Assembly: GCA_024195585.1 (NCBI GenBank)
Contig: SWBL01000105.1
Location: 62,001 to 126,000 of the forward strand
Length of the DNA stretch: 64,000 nucleotides
DNA from: Aureobasidium sp. EXF-3400
Taxonomy: Eukaryota > Ascomycota > Dothideomycetes > Dothideales > Saccotheciaceae
Direction of reading: 5' to 3'
Position numbers and translations under genes: made by a program. Below the pieces are notes generated by a model. That model was given only the letters and a program-made list of their open reading frames with translations. It searched no databases and was not told the origin of the DNA. Position 1 is the first letter of the stretch; every line of letters begins with the position of its first letter. Positions 33,502 to 45,384 of the stretch are shown here, in pieces.

Positions 33502-35740
33502 TCAAGTATATAATCCGTGCCCACCCTCGGCGAGCTCGACACCTGTTTCCCTCAACTTGAACTTCTGAATCTAGTTAGTAGTTACTGTCAGCCTTCTTCG
33601 AACACTAGAAAAGACACAGATCCATCACTCACTTTACCGCTGGCCGTCTTCGGCCAGCCCTCGGACCAAAATATGTACTTTGGCACCAAGTGCGGACTCA
33701 ACGTCTCCTTGACCCACTTCTTGATCTCACTCGCCATTTTCACCTTCTCTTCTTCATTCGCATTCGCGTTCCTCGGCATGATGAATGCTGCAACCACTTC
33801 GCCGTACTTAGGATCTGGCAAGCCCACCACAGAGACATCCGTCACGGACGGGAGTTTGAGGATAGCGTTTTCGATCTCCAGAGGATGAATGTTCTCACCG
33901 CCACGGATGATGAGATCTTTGATGCGACCAGTGATGCGCACGTATCCGTTCTCATCCATGCTTGCTTCATCGCCTGTGTGCATCCAGAGTGTACCTTTTT
34001 CGTCTGGTTGGATTGCCTCTCGAGTACGAGCTTCATCACCCCAGTATCCCTTCATGACGAGGTAGCCGGCCACGGCAAGTTCGCCACGTACATTCGGTGG
34101 TAAAATTTTGCCATCTGCACCTACGACTTTGGCTTCCACATGTGGTAGAAGTCGTCCCACAGTTTCGATTCGAGCCCACATCGGATCATCGGTCGTTGTC
34201 ATTGCACTGACTGGGCTAGTTTCTGTCATGCCATAGCAAATCGTCAGTTGCGTTAGTCCAAGCACATTGTGAAGTTTGCTCATCAAGGCAGCAGGGATGC
34301 TACTGCCTGCCGCAATGCCTGTGCGAAGCTGCGAGAAGCCTTCGTATGGCACTGTGCCAGAGGCCAGTAGCTCCAATTCGCTGATGAACATGGTAGGTAC
34401 GCCGTAGAGTGCTGTGCATGCGTTTTCTTGCACTGCACGCAAGGTGGCCTCGGCATTGAAAGACTCGGAAGGCAGAACAATAGCACTGCCATGTGTGCTT
34501 GTGGCCATGTATCCTAGCACAGCTCCGAAGCAGCTACAAGCACATCGTGTCAGCTTATACAAAGTGTCAGATGGAATGATATTGGACTTACTGGAACAAA
34601 GGTGGTGGACAACAGACAATGTCCTTGTGTGTCAACAACATTCTGTCACCAATGCTCTTGCCGTTGTTGAGTACGGATCGGTGCGTCAAACATGCGGCTT
34701 TTCTAGAACCTCCAGCATCAGTAGAGTTCCCATCAGCGCCCACCCAAGATTACTCACGGCATACTTGTCGTGCCAGACGTGAACTGGATATTGACTACAT
34801 CGTTCGCGTCCAACTTCTTAGGCACCAGCTTCTCACCTTCTCCGTCCCGAAGCACATCCGTGTAGCTGTTCAGCGATCCAAACGCTCCGGTGTCCACTCG
34901 ACCACTCGCATTTTCAACGACGATGACGCCCTTCAAGCTGGGGACGGCTTCCGACTCCATCTGAGATCTTTTCATGTCGGGAATCAAGTGAGCAAGCAAA
35001 GGCATGACCGATCTCGGTGCTTTGTAGGGCAGATTGATTTCGGAGGATATGATGAGGTGCGAAGCTGCGAGATGAGTGAGAGCAGAGGTGATCTGCAGAG
35101 CGTTGAAGGCAGGATTCAGAGGCACCTTGAGCATAAGTAAGTCAGTGGTGAGACTCTTTGACACTCAGAGTTGTGCGACGTACGAGCATTGCACCAAGTT
35201 TGAAAAGTGCATATGTAGCCACACAATATTCGACTCCATTCCCGAGCATCACGGCGACTCGATCGCCTTTCTGCACCCCCTGTCTCTCGAGCCCTCGAGC
35301 AAGGGCATCGCTTTGGATGTCCAAATCTTGATAGGTCAATGTAGCGTTCTGATGGCGAGCTATCACTCTATGACAAAAGTTCAGCTCAAACATTCGAATG
35401 CGAGAAGAAAGTACACAGAAACTCACGCGGGTCTATCGCCATGCTCGCTAACCACATCTCTGAAGTACTCGGGTATGGTTTGCGTGATCAACGGAGGCTG
35501 GAACATAGGTAATTAGCAGGTCGCTACGGTTATGATCGGATCTTGTTCTTCCGAACGCTCTATCGTTTTCTTGATCTATAGATCGCATGTCTCGGTCAAA
35601 CTCACATCACTAGGCCCACGATCTCGTGATTGGGTCAAGAGTCCACGGATGAGACCAGGTTTCGAAAAAGCAACAGAGGTCCTCGAAAAGCGTATGGTTG
35701 ACTTTCCGATTGAATGCCGTAAGGGTCGTAAGAGATGCAT
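33502..35740 (-). CDS. Acyl-CoA synthetase / AMP-binding ligase
   Basis: Seven exons: 35740-35606, 35497-35427, 35367-35184, 35125-34758, 34702-34592, 34533-33633 and 33570-33502, giving 612 aa. Introns are 55-108 bp. It belongs to the ANL superfamily, which forms acyl-AMP and then acyl-CoA. Motifs: P-loop FTSGTTSMPKAA (split by an intron), YGMTETSP, HTGDEASMDENGYVRITGR, RGGENIHPLEIE, and the catalytic lysine in PKTASGK, placed exactly at the last intron and followed by IQKFKLRE. Exon 1 encodes an Arg-rich, amphipathic start (MHLLRPLRHSIGKSTIRFSR), so mitochondrial import is likely; no PTS1 is present (ends GLYT). It is closest to ACSF2-like medium-chain ligases. Exon 1 is the least certain; an ATG at 35506 would give a leaderless protein. 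Confidence 0.88.
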
Positions 35741-36622
35741 GGTGATGAGCCTCCCCAACTAATAAAGCGGAGTTCGAATGGAATACTAAATACCTGAGAC
35801 CGCTGTTAAGTATCTGATTTTCGGATCTGATGCTCTCTCCAAGCCTCGAGTCCGGGGATGGTGGTTCTTATACCTTCTAACTTTTGGTCCTTGGTATCGT
35901 CATGGGGATATGGGCTGCTAGTGAATTGTATGTGGTCCTAATGTTCTTTTCGGTTTACAGTGGTCTGGAGTTTCTGACTGCTTTCTTCAGTGAACGAGCA
36001 TTCGATGTGTCGAGGTCGTGTTGATTGGTTGCTGGACACAGGACCCTAGACCTGCGGGAAGAAGAGAGACAGTCCAGATAGATCTTATTGGTGTGAACGT
36101 CGAACAGGACGGCAGGAAAAAGACACAGTGTACTCGTTCATATCGAAAGCAATCATCCACTCCTGTCCGCCGAAATACAATGCCTAGGGTGCATAGGGAG
36201 CTTAACCGGTTGTAAGGAGGGGTAAGTAAATATGCGGGGTCCAAGGCTTGGGGATGAAGTGAACCGCGGAAATAAATCCGCTTCGCTCTGTTTACACGGC
36301 TGCTATCAACATCGGAGTCTTTCGAAAAGGATACTTGATATATTATAGAGAGCTCATTAGCTAAGCGTCTAGCCAGCACTGTCTCTTCTCGTCTCTTGCC
36401 AGCGATTGTACAAAATATAGAAATAGGTGGTCGTGAGTACATATCTTGGCTGTCCCTTCGCTCTGGAGCAAGCAAAGAAAAAGAAAAGAGGGAATTATCC
36501 AGGAACGAAAAAGAAGGGAGAATTAGACGGTCGTGAAGGTGCGAGGTATAAGAGGAAAGGATCATGATGAATGGCGATGTCAATCTCCCGACCCATATCC
36601 AGCCCGAAGTGTGGGAATCCTC
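35741..36622. other. Intergenic, no gene seen
   Basis: 882 bp between two minus-strand genes. A minus frame at 35987-36583 is low-complexity and lacks family features. It mostly represents the acyl-CoA synthetase promoter and PKA 3' flank. Confidence 0.4.
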
Positions 36623-38224
36623 TCAAAAGTCCTTGAATGCACTTTCGTACTTCTCCTTCATCTCTTTCGTGTATTGGTCCTTGTGTAGAGGTTCTGGGTC
36701 GTACTCGTCGAAGTTTCGTGTATCAGCGGGACCTCGTAGATGCGGTACGATGGGACCCTGCATCTTGCGGTGGTACATGGCGTCCCAGTCGATGTCCTTG
36801 AACCAGGGATGTGCCTTGATGGCCGAAGCACCGCCTTTGATGTTGCCCAAGCGTTTTGACACATCGACGGTGCACAATTGTGAGATGATGTCGCGAGCAT
36901 CGGTAGACATGGCGGAGGGGAAGCGAAGTTTGCCTTCGACGATTCTGGATACTTGTTAGTTTCTGGAAGATCTCAATTGCTGAAGCTCGCGTACTGTTCG
37001 TAGATCTTCATAGGATTCTGATCCCAGAACGGCGGTTGGCCGACCAGGAACTCGTAAATAAGGATACCCAATGCCCACCAGTCGACAGCTAGGCCGTGTC
37101 CTACGTGACAGTCAGTATACCGAGCTGGTTCTCCAGTGCATCACGACGTACCGGTGTTTCGAATAACCTCTGGCGCGAGATATTCTGGTGTTCCGCACAA
37201 CGTGTATGTTTCTCCTGTTTTTACAGCTAACGTCAGCCACCGATCCCTCCAGCAGAGAACCAAGGGTAAAAGCCGTTTGACAGTTTGACCCGCCACACGA
37301 TCCCGAGGTTGGGGAGAGGGAAATTACGCACTGTTTTCGACCTTCTTTGCGAAACCAAAGTCCACAAGCTTGAGATGTCCCTCTGCGTCTATCAGAATGT
37401 TCTCAGGTTTGAGATCGCGGTATGCGACTCCTTGGTGGTCGTGCAGGAACTCGAGGATAAGGACGATTTCGGCGGCGTAGAACTGTGACGTGGATTCGTT
37501 GAAACGGCGGGCGCGGCGCAAATAGCTAAAAACCTCACCACCGGGGCAATAATCCAACTGTGTACAGAAGAAAGTAAGTTTGCGTACAGCCAATATGGAC
37601 CAAGAAAGCAGTTTACCAGCATGTATAAGGTGTCTTGGTCTTGGAAACTAGCGACCATGGTTGTGATGAATGGGTGTCCTGCCACGGCGGCTAGGACATT
37701 GCGCTCATTGCGAACGTGTTCGACTTGCTTCAAGCGGATGACTGCAAGACTTGTCAGCATAGCTCTCCTGTTGTAGGACAGAGCAAATCCACGCACCATC
37801 GGTCTTGCGTAGTATCTTGAGAGCAAAGACCTTGTCTGCATCCTCCTTCCTCGACGTGGCCAAGTTCGCGAGCCAGACTCTTGCAAATGTGCCTGTGAGG
37901 ACACTCATAGTCAGCAAACGCGATGCGTTGGTCATACTCGGATCGCAGTCGCATACCAGTGCCGAGTGTCTTGACAAGATCGAAATCCTCGCGCCGTAGA
38001 ACCTTTGAGCTGTGGCCGACGGGCTTCGAGTTGGGCTCTACCAAGATCTGGTCGTATTCCAGGGGTTGTTTGTGTGCTTCCCAGGCGAGAAGTCTGTTCT
38101 TTTCCTCCTCGCGAGCGCGATTGTTGGCCGAGGCTTCGGACCGGCTCTCTTTGCGACCATCCTTGTCTCTGCTACTGCCAATGTGCAGTTTGGGCATGAT
38201 GTGATGCATTGCTGCTGTCGCCAT
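36623..38224 (-). CDS. cAMP-dependent protein kinase catalytic subunit
   Basis: Seven exons: 38224-37957, 37892-37797, 37741-37617, 37557-37332, 37214-37152, 37100-36995 and 36944-36623, giving 401 aa. An AGC kinase with an ~80-residue N-terminal extension. Motifs: glycine loop [10 protein letters not shown] (across intron 1), ATP-site lysine in FALKILRK, helix-C Glu in VRNERNVL, catalytic loop [16 protein letters not shown], activation loop [15 protein letters not shown] with the phosphorylatable Thr, and [18 protein letters not shown]. The protein ends at the hydrophobic motif FKDF, as PKA does (FxxF at the C-terminus). It acts downstream of adenylate cyclase and is inhibited by the regulatory subunit. 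Filamentous ascomycetes usually have two such genes; the size and modest N-terminus suggest the second (PkaB/PKA2-like) form, but this is an inference. Confidence 0.93.
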
Positions 38225-39508
38225 GGCCTACGGGTCTAGTTCCTTGGAGTATTCAGTTCGAGTGAACAGCGTCCGACTCTTTGTTCTGTAGAAGGACGCG
38301 GGTCCGAGTTCGAGGATGTGGTGGGTCTGGGCTTGCGGGCTATTATATCTTGATTGATGCGGGAAAGCGGTGAAGTGACGTGAGATGGATGCACGAAGTC
38401 GATATGGATATTTCACTCGGCCATAGCACTGCTGGGTCCAGGGAATTGCGGGCTATACAACTGAAGCTGGGAGGACTGGAAAAAAGTAAAGACTAGGAAG
38501 AAACAAGGACCTCAACCAAGTCTTGTGTGCGCGGGGCACGATGAAATCACTCTCCAGCCCGCCAGCCCAGAGGATTGCACCAGACCCGCCTGTGACCAAA
38601 TCTCGCCGATCGCAAACTCGGCCCGCCATGTCGCCAAAGAGACAAGTTCACCAGTTGACGGCCTGCCAACCGTCGCTCGTGGCTGCACGCGAGCCTACTC
38701 TATTTCAAAGACATGAGAACCACCGACCCCTGCTTGGTTGCTGCTTTGGCTGATGCGCCTGCCTTTCTTGGGCGTGCACTGTCTGTCATTCCCGCCTGAT
38801 CGCGCTCGGCTTTAACCACCGAGGACCATCTTTTTGCTCGTCCGTCCGTCGCCGCAACTAAAACTCAACCATCACGCGGCCCGCACGTGCAGCGGTACAC
38901 TTATAATAGAGATACCAAACTCAGCTGCTAAGAGATATTCAAATGCTTGGTCGGCAACGCCGTTCCTGGCAAGATAAAACTTTCGGTCAAATGGTTGCAT
39001 GAATAGGGTATCGAGCCGAGCAGCCACCAGCTGATAAGGCGAGTTATCAACATGAGGCTGAATTGAAAACCTATTGAACCATACCGCAAAAGCCGTTTAT
39101 TGAACCATCTTTTAGCTCGCTGCCTTTGCCCTCAATGTCGATGTGGGTTGAACAAACATAATACTGAAACAAAAGAGTATCGAATTTGATGCCGCATCCA
39201 TCATTTTTTCATGCTGGGGCTTTCCCCTCCTCCCAAAAACACTCTAGCATATCTGCAGTTGGGCCGTCGTCGCAAGAGAGATGAACAAGACTCGGGCGCC
39301 TGTGACGGCACATTGAACAGAAAAACAAGGAAAAGAATCATCCTCCCAGACGCCATTGCCAATCCAGAGAAACAGAGATTCAATATCAAAACATCAAAAA
39401 GGAAACTGCGGCCTAGACCACTGGTATCATGCGCAGAAAAACAGAAGAAGAGCAGAGGCGGACGCTGTTCGGCCAGCCGGATCCAGAAGAGTGATAGTAG
39501 CAAAAACG
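38225..39508. other. Intergenic, no gene seen
   Basis: 1.28 kb: PKA promoter and SHO1 3' flank. Frames at 38523-38753 and 39211-39522 (plus) have no family features and no splice support. Confidence 0.4.
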
Positions 39509-40590
39509 CTACAGCAAGATGAGGTAGTTGCTTGGTGCAATACCAGTGTCGCCGTTCTCTTTCTTGGCCTGCCACCATCTTCCGCTGACATCGCTAATTT
39601 CCAGGACTTCGTGTTTGGAAAAGCTGATTTCGTTGGCATCGTCGGGGTTGGCTTCGTAGCTGTATATGGCCTTTGCACGGTAGGGATATTCCGCCGGGGC
39701 TGCAGCGGTCGAGTTGGGTCGATCTGCTGGTACCGGATGAGGGGCCAGGCTGTTCTGTCCATAACGAGCACCGCTGTCACGGTTGCTGTCCATTGCTCCC
39801 AGAGCTCCTCCGGGGAAGCCAGTCACGGGGGATGATGTTTCGAAGCCGCTCAGCTGGGCTGATGTGTACATTTGTGGTTGCTGGGAGATCGAGGTCTCGG
39901 GGCGGTAGCTGTTGTGCTGAGGTTGACGCGAGGTGCGCGATGGTACGCGACTGTCTCTGTGAAGGGCGAAGGAGTCGATCACGTTGCGGCTGGACGCGGT
40001 GGGCTGAGAACCGTAGTAGAAGATCCAGACGATCTGAATCGATTGTGTCAGTAAGTTCCCTCCGACAACAAAAGAGGATCGAGACGTACAGCGACCATGG
40101 AGAGGAGAATGAATCCGGCAGCAGCTGCTTCGTGTGCGCCATCGGACGAGTAGACCAAGGAGTTGACCGAAGATGTTGTGAAGACGAGGCCAGCAGCCAA
40201 GAAGCCGACGATCTATAGTTGTGTAAGCAAGGGAAGCTGGAAGCACGTGGACGCAGAGCTTTGCTTACGGCGACATGGTATGTGAAGACCGAGTCGGAAG
40301 CGACTGTGACTAGGACTCCGATGATGCAGAAGAACATGTAGACAAGAGCCCACCACGAGTAGTTGGGAAACTGGCCATGGATCTTTGAGATGACGGAGGC
40401 CACAAAGGCGATGAGCCAGGCAATCTGTACCGGGTTAGCAAGTCGAGTCCAAAGAAGAGGAGGCCAGGGTCCGGCGACGACGTACGATTGCTATCGAAGA
40501 AGTTGCCAGAGCGAATGGGTCGCCAATGATCTGACCGCAGCTGAACCTCGGTTTGCGACCGCCGTACATGTCACGACGACTGGCTTCCAT
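39509..40590 (-). CDS. SHO1: HOG-pathway osmosensor Sho1
   Basis: Four exons, 40590-40486, 40424-40269, 40212-40090 and 40033-39509, give 302 aa; introns are 56-61 bp. Four transmembrane helices lie in the first ~130 residues: [18 protein letters not shown] onward, [49 protein letters not shown], and [19 protein letters not shown] Ser/Gln/Pro-rich linker follows. The C-terminal SH3 domain runs from [20 protein letters not shown] through [20 protein letters not shown]. Sho1 sits in the plasma membrane and recruits Pbs2 through the SH3 domain for osmotic and invasive-growth signalling. [11 protein letters not shown] is preferred as start; an in-frame ATG 13 codons upstream (40629) is possible. 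Confidence 0.95.
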
Positions 40591-42095
40591 TTTTTGCAAA
40601 GATGGCGAGCCGAGCGAGCTGTGGGGCATGTGAAGATGCGATGCGAGTTCGAAGAATGCCGCTTTGTTTGGAGCCGAGTAAGCAGGTAAATCGGGCGTCG
40701 ATGGAAAAGACAGTGGGGGGTTGATCCAGGCGACGTGTCAGGCTGTAGCAAGCTTGTATGAAATCCGGTCGTGGGTGGCTCGTGAAAGGGAGTCGAAGTC
40801 TTGCTAAGGACGTGGCCGCGCAAGAGAAGGACGTTTGATGGCGAGAATGAAACGGCTCGCGCGCGTAGCTTATGGTGGGCGGGGAAAGGAGAGGCAACGG
40901 TAGGACAACAGAAAAAGGGTTCAAAGTTAGAAAGCCAACAAGAGCGAGCAGACGATAAACGAAGGACGGTCTGTCTCGTGAACTTTGGATGTGCTTGTCG
41001 TGGAAAGGACAGTCGAAGTCGTAATGGATGCGACAAAGACGAAGATGAAGACTCAGAAGCGGTAGAAGTTACGTTTTGTTTCAGGAGTCGACATAACCTA
41101 GCCTGTCTGAAACGCACGTCGACGGTCGCCCCCACAAGCGATGCACGAATGGCGCGAGGCACTATCGCCAGCCTTCGCACTCTTTGCACAGTGCTAATCT
41201 GCTAGACGTGAACACCTTTGACACGACTCGACACTGTCAATCGACCCGTCCGCACATCTAACCCATGCTGCGCTGTGAGAAATGTCACTTTTAAATATAG
41301 ATTTACCCTTCTCCAGACCCACTGCCGAGACACAACGGACAAGGGAATATTCTCCGCAGTCTGCTCAAGTACCTACAAACGACTCATGGGCAATGGCCGG
41401 CCCAGAACACGAAAAGCATCATTGTTCGTTGCCCTAAGTTCCAAGAGACTGCCCTCTCCAAAAACGAATCGAGCAGACCAGAGAAGGAGACACCTGCATC
41501 CTGACTTCCTCGCCCTGTGATGGAATAAATGCTCTTCTCCGAGTCTCGGCCACCCCTGCATAACTAATTCTCCTTAGCTTTCCCCATCGTCTGCTACGTA
41601 TCTCACCAACAAAACTAGACGATCAATATCGGAGAATAACAACCTATCATGCATTTCTCCACACTGCATTATTATTGCTACTCATTCGACGATCCTCAAT
41701 GCCGGAGAATGTTCATATGATCCAGCTTGGCAAGATCCTGGGACTCTTTGCGGAATTTGACATTTCCAATGGCCGAGCACGAGGCAAACCAGGCTCTGCG
41801 GGCGCTCCATGATGAGCTAATCCTGCTTCATTGTTGAACTAAGAGTGTGTATCGCCGATAAGTTAGCTTGTTGTAACAACAGTCACGGTGAGTCTATACG
41901 ATACCTGGAAAGTCAGGCAGAATTACCATTTAGGTCACCGCAGTAAACTTTATTGTGATGCGGTGCTTTATAGAGCGACCACGCAAAGACTGCCCCACAT
42001 ACATACATCTTGCTATATTTGAAGGAATACAAAACTCAAGCAATGTCTTCTGTATTACTACTGCTCGAGATTATCCCACACATTGACTCAAAGTC
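40591..42095. promoter_or_regulatory. Divergent SHO1 / ABC-F intergenic region
   Basis: 1.5 kb between divergent starts. No supportable gene on either strand; the frames are short and compositionally unlike the neighbours. Confidence 0.4.
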
Positions 42096-44459
42096 ATGGT
42101 CAACGCCGCTAAGAAAGCAGTTCTGAATGTGACCGCGCAACAGAGCCGCTTCCATGCACAGAAACAAGAATCCGCCTCGACCGAGATCACAGTCAAAGAT
42201 CTCAGCATCACGATCGGTAACCACGAGATTCTGAGCCATGCCGAACTACAATTGCATCCAGGTCGACACTACGTCTTGGTGGGCCGCAATGGTGTGGGCA
42301 AGTCCAGTAAGTAACACCAAACAGATCTTGATTATCATGTTCCTGAGCATTTCATGTGCTTATTGTTTCATACTAGCACTCCTAAGAGCCATGGCCGAAG
42401 GACTCGTCCCTGGAATACCAGCCGCCACACGTATCTTACTCCTAGGTCAAGTGCAAGAGGACGAAGACGATGGTTCTTCTGCCCATTCCTCGCCCAACGA
42501 GACTGTACTTGAACACGTTCTACGTAGTGACAAACAGCGGGAGCGCTTCCTATTGGAAGCAAGCAGGCTGTCTACGGCCATGGATAATGTTGAGGATCCT
42601 ACTGCGTTGCTGAAGGTATACCGACAACTGAGACGTGAGCGATTGCAACATGATGTTGATGAAGCGAGACGACGGGCCTCAAAGACGAGTGGCGTCAGGG
42701 GGCTAGGAGCAAGAAAAGCACTTACGGCTTTGGAAGAGGAGTTGGCTGTTGCTTCGAAGAGGTAAGAAGTGCCGTTTGCTGAGAGAATACGCTATTGACA
42801 TCCCCTCCTAGACTTGACCAACTAGACATCTCGAGCGATCTTGAGACGGAAGCGAGTACGACAGTCACGGAAGAGATGCAGGGCGCCATTGACATGCTGT
42901 CCGACGTGCAAGCATCTCTAGTATCAGTACAGTCTCTCCTTCCAGTGTGACACTAGATATGCTCGTACTGATCCAAAACCCAGATGGACGCCTCCGGCGC
43001 GGAAGCAAGAGCACGATCTGTGTTGCTCGGCATAGGATTCTCAACACAACGCATAGAGAATCCCGTATCTCAACTATCTGGAGGCTGGAAGACTCGCTGC
43101 AGTCTGGCATCTGCACTTTGCCAATCGGCGGACCTCCTTCTCTTGGACGAACCGACCAATTTTCTCGACTTACCGTCTATCATCTGGTTGGAGAAGTACA
43201 TTCAGACACTCGATTCCCAAACCACTCTGATCACGGTAACACACGATCGGTCTTTCGCGGACGGAGTTGCAGACGAACTTCTCGTCTTACGGAACCAGAG
43301 TCTGGAAGCGTTCAAGGGCAATGTATCCGGCTACGAGACTGCAAGATGGCGATCTTACAAGTATCTCAGTAGGATGCAAGCCGCTCAAGAAAAGCAAAAG
43401 AAACACATGCAAGCAACCATTGACCAAAACCTCAAGATGGCAAAGCGCTCAGGAGACGACAAAAAACTCAAGCAAGTGTCCTCGCGGAAGAAGAAATTGA
43501 ACGAGCGAATGGGTATGGAGGTTTCGGCCAAAGGCACGAGATTCAAACTTAACAGAGACAGAGCGGGTTGGCACGATAGCTTGCGGGATGGCATTGAGGT
43601 TCCTGACTTTGATCCTCCACCGCGCATGGCATTTCCTGTCTCTCCATCTGATCTTCGCTTCCCTGGTGCTCTGGTTTCTCTCGAGAATGCCTGCTTCGAC
43701 TATCGTGTTGCCAAAACGCAGATACCCATCTTGCGGGACATCAACCTCAACATCCATCTGGGAGAGCGTGTAGGGATAGTTGGCATGAACGGCTCGGGAA
43801 AATCTACCTTGGTTTCTCTGATGATTGCAAACTCACAAGGCAGCGCAGACGGCCCTGTGCCAAGCAAGGGCAACATCACACGGCATACTAGAGCAAAAAT
43901 TGGCCTGTATTCGCAGCAGGCCGTCGAGGAGCTCCAGGACATTGCTTTGGCCAAACCCGGGTTGACTGCACTGACGCACCTGCTGGAATATACGAGCGGG
44001 AACCTCTCTGAACAGGAAGCACGCGGCCTTCTTTCTTCCCTAGGTCTTGCTGGCAAAGTGACCTCAGAGGTGCCCTTGAGAAATCTCTCAGGCGGACAGA
44101 AAGTGCGCCTAGCGCTAGCCAAAGTGCTGTGGGACCCACCGCATCTGCTCATCCTGGACGAGGTCACTACACACCTAGACCCAGACAGTATACAAGCACT
44201 TGCCCTCAGGCTTCGGGAGTACCAGGGAGCCATCTTGCTCATCACGCACGATCGCTTCTTCATGCGGTGCGTGGTTGAGGGCGAGTCACCTAAAAGCTCG
44301 GGGGAAGGTACCGAAGATGAATCGGATGATGAGTCAAATAGCGACGAAGACGGCCTACCAGAGTGTGGAGTTGTATATCGTCTGTTCAAGGCGAAATTGA
44401 AGAAACTGGCAGGTGGTATGCAGCAGTACGAAGAGATGGGCGCAAAGCTATTGTCCTGA
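42096..44459 (+). CDS. ABC-F family ATPase
   Basis: Four exons, 42096-42306, 42377-42761, 42812-42926 and 42984-44459, give 728 aa. Two ABC ATPase cassettes in one chain and no membrane helices, which defines ABC-F (translation/ribosome-associated ATPases such as Gcn20 and Arb1). Cassette 1: Walker A GRNGVGKSST (split by intron 1), signature LSGGW, Walker B LLLLDEPTNFLD, switch VTHDRSF. A long charged linker with EKQKKHMQATIDQ and KKLKQVSSRKKKLNERM is the ABC-F interdomain arm. Cassette 2: GMNGSGKST, signature LSGGQKVRLALAKV, Walker B LLILDEVTTHLD (usual DEPTNHLD), ITHDRFF. The C-terminus is acidic. It does not match Gcn20, Arb1, New1 or eEF3 architecture, so the exact member is left open. 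Its 3' end is 25 bp from the convergent RO10-like gene. Confidence 0.87.
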
Positions 44460-44484
44460 GTAGGTAGATGTTGTGTCAATAAAA

Positions 44485-45155
44485 TCAGACAGGGTTGTCG
44501 TTCTGCTTCTTGTCGGTCTCTGCTCTCCTGACGAGTTTCTCTTGATTCATGAGTCTTGATTCCCACTCGGTCCAGCAATCGTCCATCCCGATGATGGCTG
44601 AATTATACCATCTGGCTAGTAGAGCAAGACTCTCATGTCGCAGTTGGGCGGTAGATTCTTGTTGGGCGTTTTGTCTTTGTGCAAGACGTTGTAGGCGAGG
44701 GAGCAATTGAATAAGGGCGGCCGAGGAAGAGGGATCAGGGACTGGCAGGTCTTGTAGAGAGGTCAAACGAGCAGCTGTAGCTTGGTAGGATGGGGCATGA
44801 GAGAGAACGAGGGCGGTCAGGGCATCATGGGTCATGTCAGGGGCATGGTGTTGATGTTGTGATTCTGCGAGAGGGTCAGGCGGGTCGAGAACATGTCGTG
44901 GGACAGGCAAGAGTTACGCAGGGCGACAATGTCACGAGCGGGTTTGGAGTCGGATAGGACAGAGTTGAAGGAAGATTGTAGAGCTTGTAGTCGAGCAGCG
45001 ATGGATTGATTTATGGTTGTGTCGGTGGACGTTTGGTCGTTGGAGTCCGGGTCGGTAGCGGTGGAGGTACCGTAGAGCAAGAAACGCACGCGTTGCAATC
45101 GCTGCTCCAAGGCGTCAAGGGTCTGAATGGCGGTATCTTGTGCTATGGACGACAT
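44485..45155 (-). CDS. RO10 / dynactin p24-like nuclear distribution protein
   Basis: Two exons, 45155-44918 and 44864-44485, give 205 aa; the 53-bp intron is GTAACT..CGCAG. The N-terminus AIQTLDALEQRLQRVRFLLYG and the pattern of a heptad-rich helix, a Pro-rich break (TSLQDLPVPDPSSSAALIQLL), and a second coiled coil (RLQRLAQRQNAQQESTAQL) match the short fungal RO10 proteins, related to the p24 (DCTN3) subunit in the dynactin shoulder. The ending ARWYNSAIIGMDDCWTEWESRL is also typical. Such proteins support dynein-driven nuclear migration along hyphae. Assignment is from overall pattern; sequence in this family is weakly conserved. It is divergent from the amino-acid transporter (229 bp between starts). 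Confidence 0.72.
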
Positions 45156-45384
45156 GGTCGTGTGATGTGTTGGTGTTGTGTGAGGGGAGGATGGTGTGTT
45201 TCATGCGCTTATGACGAGAAATGGCGAACTTGGGTGATCAACACAGTCGGAGCCGAGTGCCGATCTTGGCTTGACCAGACGATAGACAGCGGCGATACAG
45301 CGCAATCAATTCTCTCTCACGCAATGGTCTGTCGCTAGCTAAATACTCCAGTCCTTGCCGCCGGCTCAGCACCCACACCAAACC
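45156..45384. promoter_or_regulatory. Divergent RO10 / AVT promoter region
   Basis: Only 229 bp between opposed starts, so a shared bidirectional promoter is likely. Confidence 0.45.

Noticed and set aside
38523..39522. Plus frames between PKA and SHO1
   Set aside because: Low complexity or 3' flank sequence; nothing family-like.
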